Source: Gemmatimonadaceae bacterium
GTDB lineage: Bacteria; Gemmatimonadota; Gemmatimonadetes; Gemmatimonadales; Gemmatimonadaceae
Direction: 5' to 3'
DNA length: 64,000 nucleotides
NCBI GenBank assembly: GCA_036003045.1
Contig: DASYSS010000065.1
Location: 22,279-86,278, forward strand
In this document: piece by piece, positions 27,501 through 35,396 of the stretch
How the letters are laid out: each line of letters opens with the position of its first letter
Numbering within the stretch: position 1 is the stretch's first letter
Program-made: the position numbers and the translations under genes
The notes under the pieces: generated by a model
Databases searched by the model: none
What the model was told of the DNA's origin: nothing
The model's input: only the letters and a program-made list of their open reading frames with translations

Positions 27501-29198
27501 ACGACGCTGACGCTAGGCCTCAAGCTGCCGATCGACTTCAAGCTGTTCAGCCTCAAGATGCGAAACGCTCCGATGAGCGGCCTGATCCAGGTTCCGGCGA
27601 CGGATCTGTCGATCGTGCAGCTCGCGTCACGGTCGTTCAATCAGGTCACCGGGACGTTGCGCGGAGCGATCATCATCGGCGGAACGCCGAGCGTGCCGGT
27701 TTTCAGAGACACCGTCATGTGCGGGTCCGCCGTCTTGGGTTGCGTGAGAGGCGTGGCCATCCAAAACGGATCCGCGACGCTACAGCAGCTCGGCGTTCAA
27801 CTCACGGACATACAGTGCTCGTTGTCGGGCGCGGGCGACCTCACGGCAGGGGACAGTCTGTCGCTTTCCAAGTGCAGCGCCTTCTCTCCGGCGGTGCAAC
27901 GGGGAATGGAGCGTGGCCAGATCGTGGTGGACGGCTGGGCCAAAAACGTCGCGCGTTTCCTTCTCACGAAGCCCGATCCGCTCAAGCCGGCCCCGTCGCC
28001 GTCGTTCCGGATCGCGGTCGGATTGAAGCAGTTCCATGCATTCAACAAGCGCAGCGTCGCCGACGTGTACCTCACTGACACTGGTCTGGGCCTCGACTCG
28101 ATTCGAATCGCCGGGAGTTTGAATTCGGCCAGGCTCACTGGGGCGCTTCAGGTCGACCGGAGCGCGATCTTCCTCGCCGACCGGGACCTCGCGCGCAAGG
28201 TCCAGACTAACGAGGAGCTGATCACGGACTTCAATCCCGAAACCGTGGTCGGCGGACGCGCCGGGCTATCGATACTGGCCCAGAATCTGGACCCCAACTT
28301 AACGGTTGCACTCGGCAGCGACGTCCGCCTCAAATCGAAAGAAGCGGACGTCCGTCTGGCCGGATCGTTGAATGTCGTGAAATCGACGGCGCGCGCGAGC
28401 CGGATGCTCGCTTCGACCAATCAGCTGATTCCGAAGTTCGGACTCGAGGGCACGCTGCGAACGATCGGCGGCAGCTACACGCTCGACCTCGGTCTGGCCC
28501 AGCGTCAATTCGACGTTCTGTCCGACGGCACCGTGAACTTCACGGGTGACGCGGAGAATCCGACGCTGGACATCGCCGGCCAGTACAACGTGAAGCAGTA
28601 TCGCGATCGAGACCTCGGCGTGATCGTCCATTTACGCGGACCGTTGATCCCGTATCCGGAGATCACCTTCACCAGCAACGCCGACTACGCGATCTCGCAA
28701 TCGGACCTCGTGAGCTACCTCGTGACCGGCCAACCGGGCTTCGAGCTCAACGCGCAAAAGAGCGAGGCCCTCGCGCAGTTCTTCGGGCCTACGCTCAGCG
28801 CTTACGCGGCCAACAACCTGCGACAGCTCGTCGGGCCGTGGGTCGACTTCCGATTCGAGCTCGGCAGCGGAACGCAGCAACTGCAGGGGCAGACGTCGAG
28901 CAGCTTCCAGCAGTACCTCTACGGCGCCACGGTCGGCGTCGAGAAGCAGTTCGCCGACAAGATGTTCCTCAGCCTGAACACGGGTCTCTGCCAGTTCGAT
29001 CCGCAGTTCACCCAATCGAACCTGCTGTCGGGCGTCGGCGCCAAGGTCGAGTACCGCTTCAAGCCGGAATTCTCGACCCAGATCGCGGTCGATCCGTCGA
29101 CGACCGCGCGAACCTGCTCGGGCGGGCAGAGCATCATCGGCATCGTGCCCCAGCCGCAGAACTTCAGCTTCTCGTTGCACCACACCTTCCGCTTCTGA
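24561..29198 (+). CDS. TamB-like translocation/assembly protein (AsmA-like, DUF490)
   Basis: A 1545-residue protein with one N-terminal membrane anchor (SLVALVAAGVLVFLGLLAVS), a very long beta-rich periplasmic region and the DUF490 C-terminal domain. GQYNVKQYRDRDLGVIVHLR, PEITFTSNADYAISQSDLVS and YLVTGQPGF are typical of TamB. Repeated DSL and GTL/TLD-like strands fit the repetitive beta-taco fold of bridge-like lipid transfer proteins. It follows the TamA-like gene and probably works with it across the periplasm. Size and domain order match the family. Confidence 0.9.
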   Translation: MKRRSLVALVAAGVLVFLGLLAVSGVLFFTRTYRGREYVRSFAQPLIERGIKGGKVYLGHLSGSFLNQLTIDSVAIRDERGELFLSTGRITLDYNPRDIFDARALIRRATIEHPYVHIVQHNDYSWNFKKIFASAPSPAPAKKDETTRGWGNYIVADSVRLRDATFLLTMRWQPDDSLKGARRDSVIRVTLANPARAVTQTYDGYGRLYEWRNINGLISHARLSDPDSDVKYGREFKIATLSADELEPTFKYRNVVGDVRLQGDSVWFQSPHFELPASSGRGAGKVWWGSDLPVRYDIIIHGNQVALEDVNWVYPPLPTTGGGSVDLAIRNDPQNMQILDFRLSNMDVKTTGSHVTGSMWFGIGAPVLLVRNVDLKGDPVDFDFVRYINQKPFPVDWRGQLYGTVKGRGGPLTHFVVDQSDVTFHDAHVPGATSHATGKGELDILFPAFTAFHHFDVNATSVDLRSIEYLYPAFPRLGGTVNGTATLDSSWLDVRFSGADVYHQDGPGEPSHLTGNGRITYGDPFMTYDVTLDARPLSLTMLARSYPNSLRGLMSGPIKAQGQSPDLALATTLAGDAGTFSYDGRVDLDSVGGLGARGHGQFSALNPSRLLAKAEGPKGAFSGHYEVDVNGKNATLLTGTAGLAIERTTFDSITIYPSRARATFGDGRMRIDSLLVETSAGTLEASGSIGLPKGRADSLAFQFTADSLGGLRRYVSIADSTAPPDSLSGDLRVRGFLQGRMDSLRLAGTLTGNQLYRNKDRSRSVTLGFDLANLPDAPSGRLTLSADSLTLAGVALDTLGGTLIAEDASHARFTVGAQSHNGPLGVAGGTWTLLKNAWSLGLTSLDMVVGKDEWRLAGPALLQRDSVGTRLDSLILRNRDTASVALSGDVPNAGNVNGRVRAVNLPLDDIGVIEQFADSVGGLGRVDATLGGTREHPTLTGEAQISGLRHNGVTLDRLTLNSQLHDQDADVSLAVVSKGATTLTLGLKLPIDFKLFSLKMRNAPMSGLIQVPATDLSIVQLASRSFNQVTGTLRGAIIIGGTPSVPVFRDTVMCGSAVLGCVRGVAIQNGSATLQQLGVQLTDIQCSLSGAGDLTAGDSLSLSKCSAFSPAVQRGMERGQIVVDGWAKNVARFLLTKPDPLKPAPSPSFRIAVGLKQFHAFNKRSVADVYLTDTGLGLDSIRIAGSLNSARLTGALQVDRSAIFLADRDLARKVQTNEELITDFNPETVVGGRAGLSILAQNLDPNLTVALGSDVRLKSKEADVRLAGSLNVVKSTARASRMLASTNQLIPKFGLEGTLRTIGGSYTLDLGLAQRQFDVLSDGTVNFTGDAENPTLDIAGQYNVKQYRDRDLGVIVHLRGPLIPYPEITFTSNADYAISQSDLVSYLVTGQPGFELNAQKSEALAQFFGPTLSAYAANNLRQLVGPWVDFRFELGSGTQQLQGQTSSSFQQYLYGATVGVEKQFADKMFLSLNTGLCQFDPQFTQSNLLSGVGAKVEYRFKPEFSTQIAVDPSTTARTCSGGQSIIGIVPQPQNFSFSLHHTFRF

Positions 29199-30091
29199 TC
29201 AAGAGCGCGATTGTCATCGCGAATCCGGCGTCGCGACGCGGAAGACGGCTCGCCGGCCACGCCCAGCGCGAGCTGATCCAACGTTCGATCGACTGCGACC
29301 TCGTCTTCACCGAACGGCCGGGCCATGCGGCGGAGCTCGCGGCGAGCCACGCCCACGCCTATGACGCCGTTTTCGTGGTCGGTGGAGACGGGACAGTCAT
29401 GGAAGTCGCCGCCGCGCTCGCGTCCCACACCAGCGACACCCCGGTCGGCGTGCTGGCGGGAGGCACGGGGAATCTCGTGGCGCGCGCCTTTGGAATACCG
29501 CTTTCGGTATCGCGGGCGGTCCCCGCGCTCCTCGACGGAACGGAGCGGCGGGTCGATCTCGGCCGGCTGAGCTCCGGCGGCGGCTTTTCAGTGGCCGCGG
29601 GGGTCGGGATCGACGCGGCCATGATCGCTGAAACGCCGGGCTGGCTCAAGCGTCGATTGGGTGTACTCGCCTATACGATCATGGGCGCGCGCGCCGCGCT
29701 GCGTACCGTGGGTCGGGGTGACTTCTTTACCGCCCGAATCACGGTCGATGGTGTGGTTCACGAGAGGCGCGTCGCGATGGTGATGATCGCCAACGTCGGC
29801 GCGGTGCTCGGCGAGCGCCTGGTGCTCGGTCCGGAGATCCGCCCCGATGATGGGATGCTCGACGCCTGCCTCTTTTCACCGAACTCGATGCGCGACGCGC
29901 TGCGCATCGTGCGCCGCATGGTTTTCCGCGACTTCGCGGACGATCCGTGCATGCTGTACGTCGCGGGCAGACACATTCGAGTCGAGACGGATCCGCCGCG
30001 GCTTTGGCAGGCGGACGGAGACGTGATGGGCACGACTCCGTTCGATGCCACCATCGAGCCGCTGGCGGTTCGCCTGCTCGTTCCGCGCTGA
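29195..30091 (+). CDS. diacylglycerol-kinase-family lipid kinase (YegS/DagK-like), apparent CTG start
   Basis: A 298-residue DAGK_cat protein. VIANPASRRGRR opens the fold, VVGGDGTVMEVAAAL is the ATP-binding GGDGT motif, and VLAGGTGNLVARAFGIP and RPDDGMLDACLFSP follow as in YegS/DgkB. No ATG, GTG or TTG lies in frame between the TamB region and the first conserved strand. The only plausible start is CTG 29195, which overlaps the TamB stop as CTGA. It phosphorylates diacylglycerol or a related lipid, fitting the envelope context. A short 5' sequence error is the alternative. Confidence 0.82.
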   Translation: MIKSAIVIANPASRRGRRLAGHAQRELIQRSIDCDLVFTERPGHAAELAASHAHAYDAVFVVGGDGTVMEVAAALASHTSDTPVGVLAGGTGNLVARAFGIPLSVSRAVPALLDGTERRVDLGRLSSGGGFSVAAGVGIDAAMIAETPGWLKRRLGVLAYTIMGARAALRTVGRGDFFTARITVDGVVHERRVAMVMIANVGAVLGERLVLGPEIRPDDGMLDACLFSPNSMRDALRIVRRMVFRDFADDPCMLYVAGRHIRVETDPPRLWQADGDVMGTTPFDATIEPLAVRLLVPR

Positions 30092-30095
30092 CGCG

Positions 30096-32936
30096 GTGGC
30101 TCCCCTACCCACTCCCGCGCACCGCCTGAGGGCGGTGGAGCAAGCGCCGCTCGCGACGGTCGCGCGACTGCTCCGCGAGCGCAACCAGCTCTTTCTTCTC
30201 CACGAAGCTCTCGTCGAGGTCGAACGGGCTCGCTCGCTCGAGCACCGCATCACGATTCTCGAGAGCGCCATCAAGCGAATCGGCTACGGCCGCGTCGAGA
30301 CGCACTACGACTTCGTGATGCCGCCGGCCGATCAGGTGGCCCGTCGGATCAGCCACTCGATCATCCTCGCGTCGAACGATCTTCTCGTGCCGTTGCGCGC
30401 CGCGGGCGGCGCGGCTCTGGGTACGCTGGTACTGGGCGAGCCGCTCGACGGCGCCGCGCCGACCGCGGACCGCGTCCGCACCGTCGAGCTATTCGCGCAG
30501 CAGGTGGCGTCGATCATCGAGAACGCGCGGCTCTACGCGGAAAGCGAGCGGCAGCGCGTGCGCGGCGAGGCGTTTTCCGACATTGCACGCGCGGTGAGCG
30601 GCTCGCTTCGCCTGGACGACGTGCTGACGCTCGGGCTGCGCCATTCGATGGCGCTCCTCCACGCCGAGGGCGCGACGATCAGCCTCGTACGCGACCAGCA
30701 GCTTGTCGTCGTCGCCGGACTCGGCGCTGGCGAGTGTCTCGTCGGCGCGCCGCTGCCGCTCGGTTCGAGCCTGACGGGCCGAGCCATCATCGAGCGGCGG
30801 CCGCTCATCTACAACAGTACCGACGTTCCCGACGTGTACACGCCGACGCGCATCGCGGCGAACGTGGAGCGGGCCCTGATCGCTCCGCTCTTTTCGAGCA
30901 GCGGCGGAATCGGCGCTCTGTCGGTGATCAACCGGGAGCGTCCATTCTCTCAGGACGACGCCGTCGTTCTCGAGCGGCTCGCCGATCAGGTCGCGCTCGC
31001 GGTGACGAACGCGCGACTCTACGAGGACGCTCAGGGCGCCGCCGACCGGTACCGTCAGGCGGTCGAAGACGAGCGTCGTGCGCGCGAAGCGGTCGCGCAG
31101 TCCGAGGCGCGATACAGAAACCTGTTCGAGACGGCGACAGACGCGATCTACACGCTCGATCCGCACGGCGCCTTCACGTCGGTGAACGGCGCGACGTGCG
31201 AGCTTCTCGGCCGCGACCGCGCCGACCTGTTGGCGCGCAGCCCGCTTCCTTTCGTCTCGTCCGCGGACACGGGGATGGTGAAGGAGCAATTCAAGGCCGC
31301 GCTCCTCGGTCAAGCGCGCGGCTACCAGTGCTTGTTCGTCCGACCGGACGGCACCACTCGACTGGCGTCGGTGACGAACTCTCCGATCCGGCACGGATCG
31401 CAGGTCATCGGCATCCTCGGTGTCGCGCGCGACATCACCGACGAGCGCGAGCGCGACCGCGCGCTCGAGAGATCGGAAATCCGATACACGCAGCTGGTCG
31501 AGTCGGCATCGGATGCGATCTTCACGGCGGATGCCGCGGGACGGCTGACCGCGGTCAACCGTTCGCTCGAAGAAGCGACGGGGAAGGGGCGCGGCGAGTT
31601 GGTCGGGCTGCCGGTGATGTCGCTGATCGACCCGCGGGATCAGACGGAAGCGCAGGTCGCACTTGGCGCGGCGCTCGCCGGCGAGTTCCCGCGCGGCCAG
31701 CTCCGTTACGCGAACGCGTCCGGCGAAGTGCGGCACTGCTCATTGACCGTTACGCCGCTCACTGAGGGCGGAGTCGTGACGGGCATGCTCGGCATCGTCC
31801 GCGACGTCACCGACGAGCGGCGCCTCACCGAACAGTTGGTGCAACAGGAAAAACTGGCGGCGGTCGGCGAGCTGGTGAGCGGCGTCGCGCACGAGCTGAA
31901 CAACCCACTGGCGAGCGTGATGGCGTTCGCGCAGCTGCTGCTCGCGGCGCCGCCGGACGCGCCGCCCGATCGAGAAGCGATCGACGCGATCAACCAGGAG
32001 TCGAAGCGCGCCGCCAAGATCGTCGCGAACCTCCTGACGTTCGCGCGCCAACATCAACCCGAGCGCACGATCGCCGACCTGAACCGCGTCGTGCACGACA
32101 CGCTCGAGCTTCGGCGCTACGCGCTGCGCACCGCGCAAGTCGAGATCGAAGCGCGCCTCGATCCGGACTTGCCGCTCACGTGGGCCGACGCTTTTCAGCT
32201 CCAGCAAGTGGTGCTGAACCTCGTGACCAACGCGGAACACGCGCTCTCGAGCTGGTCGGGCGAAAAGCGCATCACGGTCAGCACGTCGCGCCGCGGAGAC
32301 CAGCTCGTCGTGTCGGTGACCGATTCGGGCCCCGGCGTTCCGCCGGAGAATCTGTCGCGAATCTTCAATCCGTTTTTTACGACCAAGCCTGTTGGAGAAG
32401 GAACGGGGTTGGGTCTCTCGATCTCCGATGGAATCGTACGCGAGCACGGCGGAAAGATTCGCGTCGAGTCCCGCCCGGGGTCCGGCGCGACGTTCGAGAT
32501 CGAGTTGCCTTACGCGGCACCGCCGACGTCCACGCCGACCGGCGGCAGCGAGCCGGTCGCCGTCGTGCCGGGAATGAAGCGGTTGCTCGTCGTGGACGAC
32601 GAGCAGGCGATACGACATGCCGTGTCCATCTTCTTTCGCTCGTTGGGGCATGTCGTCGACGTAGCGGCGAGCGGCGCCGAAGGGTTGAGCCGTGCCCGCA
32701 ACGCGACGTACGACGTGCTGCTGCTCGATCTTCGCCTCCCGGACGCGACCGGCGACGCGATTCTGCGCCAGTTGGACAAGGAGGGGCGTGCGCCGGCGAA
32801 AGTCGTGTTCGTGACCGGCGATACGCAGAGCGACGCCGCGCGCGCAGTGTTGGAGTCGACGGGGTGCGAGGTGGTCGGCAAGCCCTTCCTGTTCGATGAG
32901 CTGGCGGCCGTCGTCCTCGCCGCCGAGCCGAGTTGA
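30096..32936 (+). CDS. hybrid sensor histidine kinase (GAF-GAF-PAS-PAS-HisKA-HATPase-REC)
   Basis: About 946 residues. Two GAF-like domains (about 25-150 and 165-325; the second is clearer) precede two PAS domains (SEARYRNLFETATDAIYTLD and SEIRYTQLVESASDAIFTAD). The H-box GVAHELNNPLASVMAFAQL has His599. HATPase N, G1 and G2 boxes are NLVTNAEHAL, DSGPGVP and GEGTGLGLSI. A receiver domain follows, with phospho-acceptor Asp in LLLDLRLPD near 878. No membrane helix is seen, so it is a soluble sensor. The GTG at 30096 is 4 bases after the lipid kinase stop; a later GTG at 30135 is also possible. No separate output regulator is adjacent. Confidence 0.9.
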   Translation: MAPLPTPAHRLRAVEQAPLATVARLLRERNQLFLLHEALVEVERARSLEHRITILESAIKRIGYGRVETHYDFVMPPADQVARRISHSIILASNDLLVPLRAAGGAALGTLVLGEPLDGAAPTADRVRTVELFAQQVASIIENARLYAESERQRVRGEAFSDIARAVSGSLRLDDVLTLGLRHSMALLHAEGATISLVRDQQLVVVAGLGAGECLVGAPLPLGSSLTGRAIIERRPLIYNSTDVPDVYTPTRIAANVERALIAPLFSSSGGIGALSVINRERPFSQDDAVVLERLADQVALAVTNARLYEDAQGAADRYRQAVEDERRAREAVAQSEARYRNLFETATDAIYTLDPHGAFTSVNGATCELLGRDRADLLARSPLPFVSSADTGMVKEQFKAALLGQARGYQCLFVRPDGTTRLASVTNSPIRHGSQVIGILGVARDITDERERDRALERSEIRYTQLVESASDAIFTADAAGRLTAVNRSLEEATGKGRGELVGLPVMSLIDPRDQTEAQVALGAALAGEFPRGQLRYANASGEVRHCSLTVTPLTEGGVVTGMLGIVRDVTDERRLTEQLVQQEKLAAVGELVSGVAHELNNPLASVMAFAQLLLAAPPDAPPDREAIDAINQESKRAAKIVANLLTFARQHQPERTIADLNRVVHDTLELRRYALRTAQVEIEARLDPDLPLTWADAFQLQQVVLNLVTNAEHALSSWSGEKRITVSTSRRGDQLVVSVTDSGPGVPPENLSRIFNPFFTTKPVGEGTGLGLSISDGIVREHGGKIRVESRPGSGATFEIELPYAAPPTSTPTGGSEPVAVVPGMKRLLVVDDEQAIRHAVSIFFRSLGHVVDVAASGAEGLSRARNATYDVLLLDLRLPDATGDAILRQLDKEGRAPAKVVFVTGDTQSDAARAVLESTGCEVVGKPFLFDELAAVVLAAEPS

Positions 32937-32942
32937 CAGCGC

Positions 32943-32948
32943 TATCTT
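32943..32948 (+). promoter_or_regulatory. TANNNT -10-like element (TATCTT) for the zinc-ribbon gene
   Basis: TATCTT lies 6 bases before the ATG at 32955, just after the stop of the histidine kinase. No ribosome site intervenes. Confidence 0.4.
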
Positions 32949-32954
32949 GAAAGC

Positions 32955-33155
32955 ATGAGCATCAAAGAGCGCGACGCAATGACCTGCCGGGCGTGCGGCC
33001 ACGAAGAGCGCGCGTCGGAAGGTTATCCGTGCGTGGATTGCGGCACTTTCCTGTGCATCCTGTGTGACTTGCGCGGCGTGACTCGCTGCAAAGCGTGTCA
33101 GGCCAAGCGAGACGCCGGCGGCACCGGCGGGGAACAGCCCAAGCGAGTGCAGTGA
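32955..33155 (+). CDS. small zinc-ribbon-like microprotein
   Basis: A 66-residue protein with four CxxC pairs: CRAC, CVDC, CILC and CKAC. The order and spacing suggest two zinc sites in a compact RING- or ribbon-like fold. The C-terminus is a short hydrophilic tail. I do not recognise a named family. Its stop overlaps the start of the P1 peptidase gene as GTGA, so the two are translationally coupled, and a TATCTT hexamer suggests a leaderless start. A role as adaptor or nucleic-acid binder is only a guess. Confidence 0.75.
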   Translation: MSIKERDAMTCRACGHEERASEGYPCVDCGTFLCILCDLRGVTRCKACQAKRDAGGTGGEQPKRVQ

Positions 33156-34147
33156 GCGCGTCAGTCGATTTCGGCCGCCTCGGCATCGCGATTGGTCATG
33201 CGAGCGACGAGCGCGGCGCCACGGGGTTGACCGTCATTCGCGGCGTGAAGAAACCGCTGCGCGCCGGTGTCTGCGTCGTGGGTCGAGCGACGGGTAGCCG
33301 AGAGATCGCGGCGGCGTCGGCGGATCATCATGTCGACGGACGCGTCGATGCCGTTTTGCTCACGGGCGGATCCGCGTACGGTCTCGATGCGGCCTCCGGC
33401 GTGATGCGATGGATGGAAGAGCGCGGCCGCGGACATCCCGTCGGGCCTGGTGTCGTTCCGATCGTCCCGGCGGCGGTGGTGTTCGACCTCGCGCCACTCG
33501 GGCGGTTCGACGCGCGCCCGACCGCGGACATGGCCTACGCCGCGGCCGACACGGCGCGCAGCGAAGGAGTGTCCGAGGGATCGGTCGGCGCGGGGACGGG
33601 GACGACGGTCGGCAAGGTCGCCGGCCCCGCGTGGTGTATGAAGGGCGGTTTCGGCTGCGCGATCGAATCGACGGCGTCGAACGATCTGTCCGTCGGCGCG
33701 ATGGTCGTCGTAAACGCGTTCGGCGACGTGCGAGACGAGCGAGGGCAGATCATCGCCGGCGCCCGGCGGCCGAGCGGTGGATTCGCCGACACGCCCCGCG
33801 TCCTCGCGTCGGGCGACATTCGATCGTTGAGCAAGTTCGATGACCTCGGCGCGCAGAACACCACGCTGGCCGTCGTGGCGGCGAGCGTTCCGCTTTCGTC
33901 GAACACGCTCACCCAGCTCGCGCGCGCGGCGAGCGCCGCGATGTTCCGCCGGATCACGCCGAGCGGGTCGTCGTTCGACGGCGACATCGTGTTCGCGCTC
34001 TCGCCGTTCGAGGACGAGGTCTCACGGGTCGAGGCGCTCGTCATCGAATCGCTCGCCGTCGCCGCGTTGGAGCACGCGATCGAGCGAGCGGTGCGTTGCG
34101 CGCGCGGACGCGAGGGAATACCCGGTCTCGCCGACGCGCATGCCTGA
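33152..34147 (+). CDS. P1-family (DmpA-type) peptidase, L-aminopeptidase/D-esterase-like
   Basis: A 331-residue Ntn-fold peptidase. GLTVIRGVKKPLRAGVCVVG, DAVLLTGGSAYGLDAASGVM and GVVPIVPAAVVFDL are conserved P1 stretches. SVGAMVVVNAFGDV resembles the strand around the autoprocessing site, but I could not place the nucleophile with certainty. Relatives process themselves into two chains and remove N-terminal residues from small peptides, some with D-configuration. The GTG start overlaps the zinc-ribbon stop, and its end overlaps the NlpC/P60 start by 8 bases. That pairing suggests a role in murein-peptide breakdown. Confidence 0.87.
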   Translation: MSASVDFGRLGIAIGHASDERGATGLTVIRGVKKPLRAGVCVVGRATGSREIAAASADHHVDGRVDAVLLTGGSAYGLDAASGVMRWMEERGRGHPVGPGVVPIVPAAVVFDLAPLGRFDARPTADMAYAAADTARSEGVSEGSVGAGTGTTVGKVAGPAWCMKGGFGCAIESTASNDLSVGAMVVVNAFGDVRDERGQIIAGARRPSGGFADTPRVLASGDIRSLSKFDDLGAQNTTLAVVAASVPLSSNTLTQLARAASAAMFRRITPSGSSFDGDIVFALSPFEDEVSRVEALVIESLAVAALEHAIERAVRCARGREGIPGLADAHA

Positions 34148-34934
34148 GTCGTCCAACCGCCGCGACGCGGTTCTCTACGGCGCGATCATTCGCGCGCCCG
34201 TCGCGCCGATGCACGCCGAGCCGCGCATCTCGAGCGCGATGGTCTCGCAGCAGCTCGCCGGCCACCGCGTCGACGCTCTTGCGGAGGAAGCCGACTGGGC
34301 GCGCGTCCGCGGCACCGACGGATACGAGGGCTGGATCCACAGCGGGTTCCTCGCCAAAGCGCCGGCCACCACCACGCGGCAGAGCCGTCGAATCACGCGC
34401 GTTTCACTCGGCTGTTCGACGAAAACCGCTTCCGGGGTGAGCCGTGTGCTTCCGCTCCGGGCGTTTCTCGCTCCAGATGAGACGCTGACGTCTGGCGAGG
34501 TGATCGAATCGACGCGGCGCGCGGCGCGATTCCCGCTCGAGCCAAGCGCGATCGCGGCCAGCGCGCAGACGTTCTTCGCCGGTACGAGCTATCTGTGGGG
34601 CGGCGTCACCCCGTGGGGCGCGGACTGTTCGGGTTTCGTGCAAACCGTGTTCGCGTTGCACGGCAAGCAACTCCCGCGCGACGCCTCACAACAGGCGCAG
34701 ATCGGAGACGACGCGGGCACGGATCCCACGGCCCTCGAGACCGCCGATCTGCTTTTCTTCTCGGATCGCGAGGACAAGCGCGTCACCCATGTCGGCATCG
34801 CGGCAGGCGAAAAACGGATGGTCCATCTCGGACTGGGGCGCGGCGGTTATTCCATCGAGCGCCTCTCCGATCGGAAAGACGCGTACGCCGTGCTGATGCG
34901 AAAGCGCTTTCTGTTCGCGCGACGCGTAGTCTAA
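34140..34934 (+). CDS. NlpC/P60 peptidase with N-terminal SH3-like domain
   Basis: A 264-residue protein. Residues about 15-75 are SH3b-like (APMHAEPRISSAMVSQQLAG, ending GYEGWIHSGFL). The catalytic NlpC/P60 domain begins near residue 140: WGGVTPWGADCSGFVQ has the nucleophilic Cys, and VTHVGIA has the His. Such enzymes cut the gamma-D-Glu-diamino-acid bond in peptidoglycan peptides. No signal peptide is visible, so it probably recycles peptides inside the cell, like YkfC. That fits the overlapping P1 peptidase gene. It converges and overlaps by 4 bases with the next gene. Confidence 0.9.
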   Translation: MPESSNRRDAVLYGAIIRAPVAPMHAEPRISSAMVSQQLAGHRVDALAEEADWARVRGTDGYEGWIHSGFLAKAPATTTRQSRRITRVSLGCSTKTASGVSRVLPLRAFLAPDETLTSGEVIESTRRAARFPLEPSAIAASAQTFFAGTSYLWGGVTPWGADCSGFVQTVFALHGKQLPRDASQQAQIGDDAGTDPTALETADLLFFSDREDKRVTHVGIAAGEKRMVHLGLGRGGYSIERLSDRKDAYAVLMRKRFLFARRVV

Positions 34935-35350
34935 CTGACCAAGCCGTTCGCCACGAGCGGAGTCGACGAGCGAACCTGCACGCCGACGTCGATCGTCGGT
35001 TGGTCGTCGACCGCGATCGCCATCGTATAGCCGCCCGGGGAGTCCATCGGCAGGTCGAATTGGGCGATGAGAGGCAAGTCCATCTCGAGGACGCCCGGCG
35101 GCGGCGGGCCGACGTTGAGGTCGCCCTGGCTTCGCCAGAGCTCCGCTCCGTTGGGGCTGAGCCAGCGGAAGGAGACCGTATGCGCGCCGACGTCGGCCCC
35201 GCTCCCCTTCATGTGGACGACGAGATTCGCCCGCGGATGGACGGCCGGCAGCGCCGCGACCTGCAGCGCGTCGAACACGCCCAGGACGTTGAGCTTTCCT
35301 TCTTGCGAGAGATTCGCCGCATCGGCGAATAGGGCGAACGCAACGCGCAT
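34931..35350 (-). CDS. conserved hypothetical protein, DUF6941-like beta-sandwich
   Basis: A 139-residue protein starting MRVAFALFADAANLSQEGKL and continuing NVLGVFDALQ. It has no membrane segment and is mostly beta-strand. This opening is one I associate with DUF6941 proteins common in soil bacteria, whose function is unknown. It overlaps the NlpC/P60 gene by 4 bases tail to tail and diverges from the EamA gene. A TATGTT hexamer lies 5 bases before the ATG. Confidence 0.7.
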   Translation of the reverse strand: MRVAFALFADAANLSQEGKLNVLGVFDALQVAALPAVHPRANLVVHMKGSGADVGAHTVSFRWLSPNGAELWRSQGDLNVGPPPPGVLEMDLPLIAQFDLPMDSPGGYTMAIAVDDQPTIDVGVQVRSSTPLVANGLVS

Positions 35351-35355
35351 TCAAC

Positions 35356-35361
35356 AACATA
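35356..35361 (-). promoter_or_regulatory. TANNNT -10-like element (TATGTT) for the DUF6941-like gene
   Basis: On the minus strand TATGTT lies 5 bases before the ATG at 35350. It faces the TAGTTT element of the divergent EamA gene within a 46-bp region. Confidence 0.35.
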
Positions 35362-35383
35362 GACAGGCCAAAGCCCGCACGCC

Positions 35384-35389
35384 TAGTTT
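35384..35389 (+). promoter_or_regulatory. TANNNT -10-like element (TAGTTT) for the EamA transporter gene
   Basis: TAGTTT lies 7 bases before the ATG at 35397, with no Shine-Dalgarno visible. Confidence 0.4.
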
Positions 35390-35396
35390 TCTTGAC

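Noticed and set aside
28838..29194. Extended N-terminus of the lipid kinase inside TamB
   Set aside because: The in-frame upstream translation is low-complexity and antagonistic to the clear TamB coding frame; the kinase domain begins at 29195.
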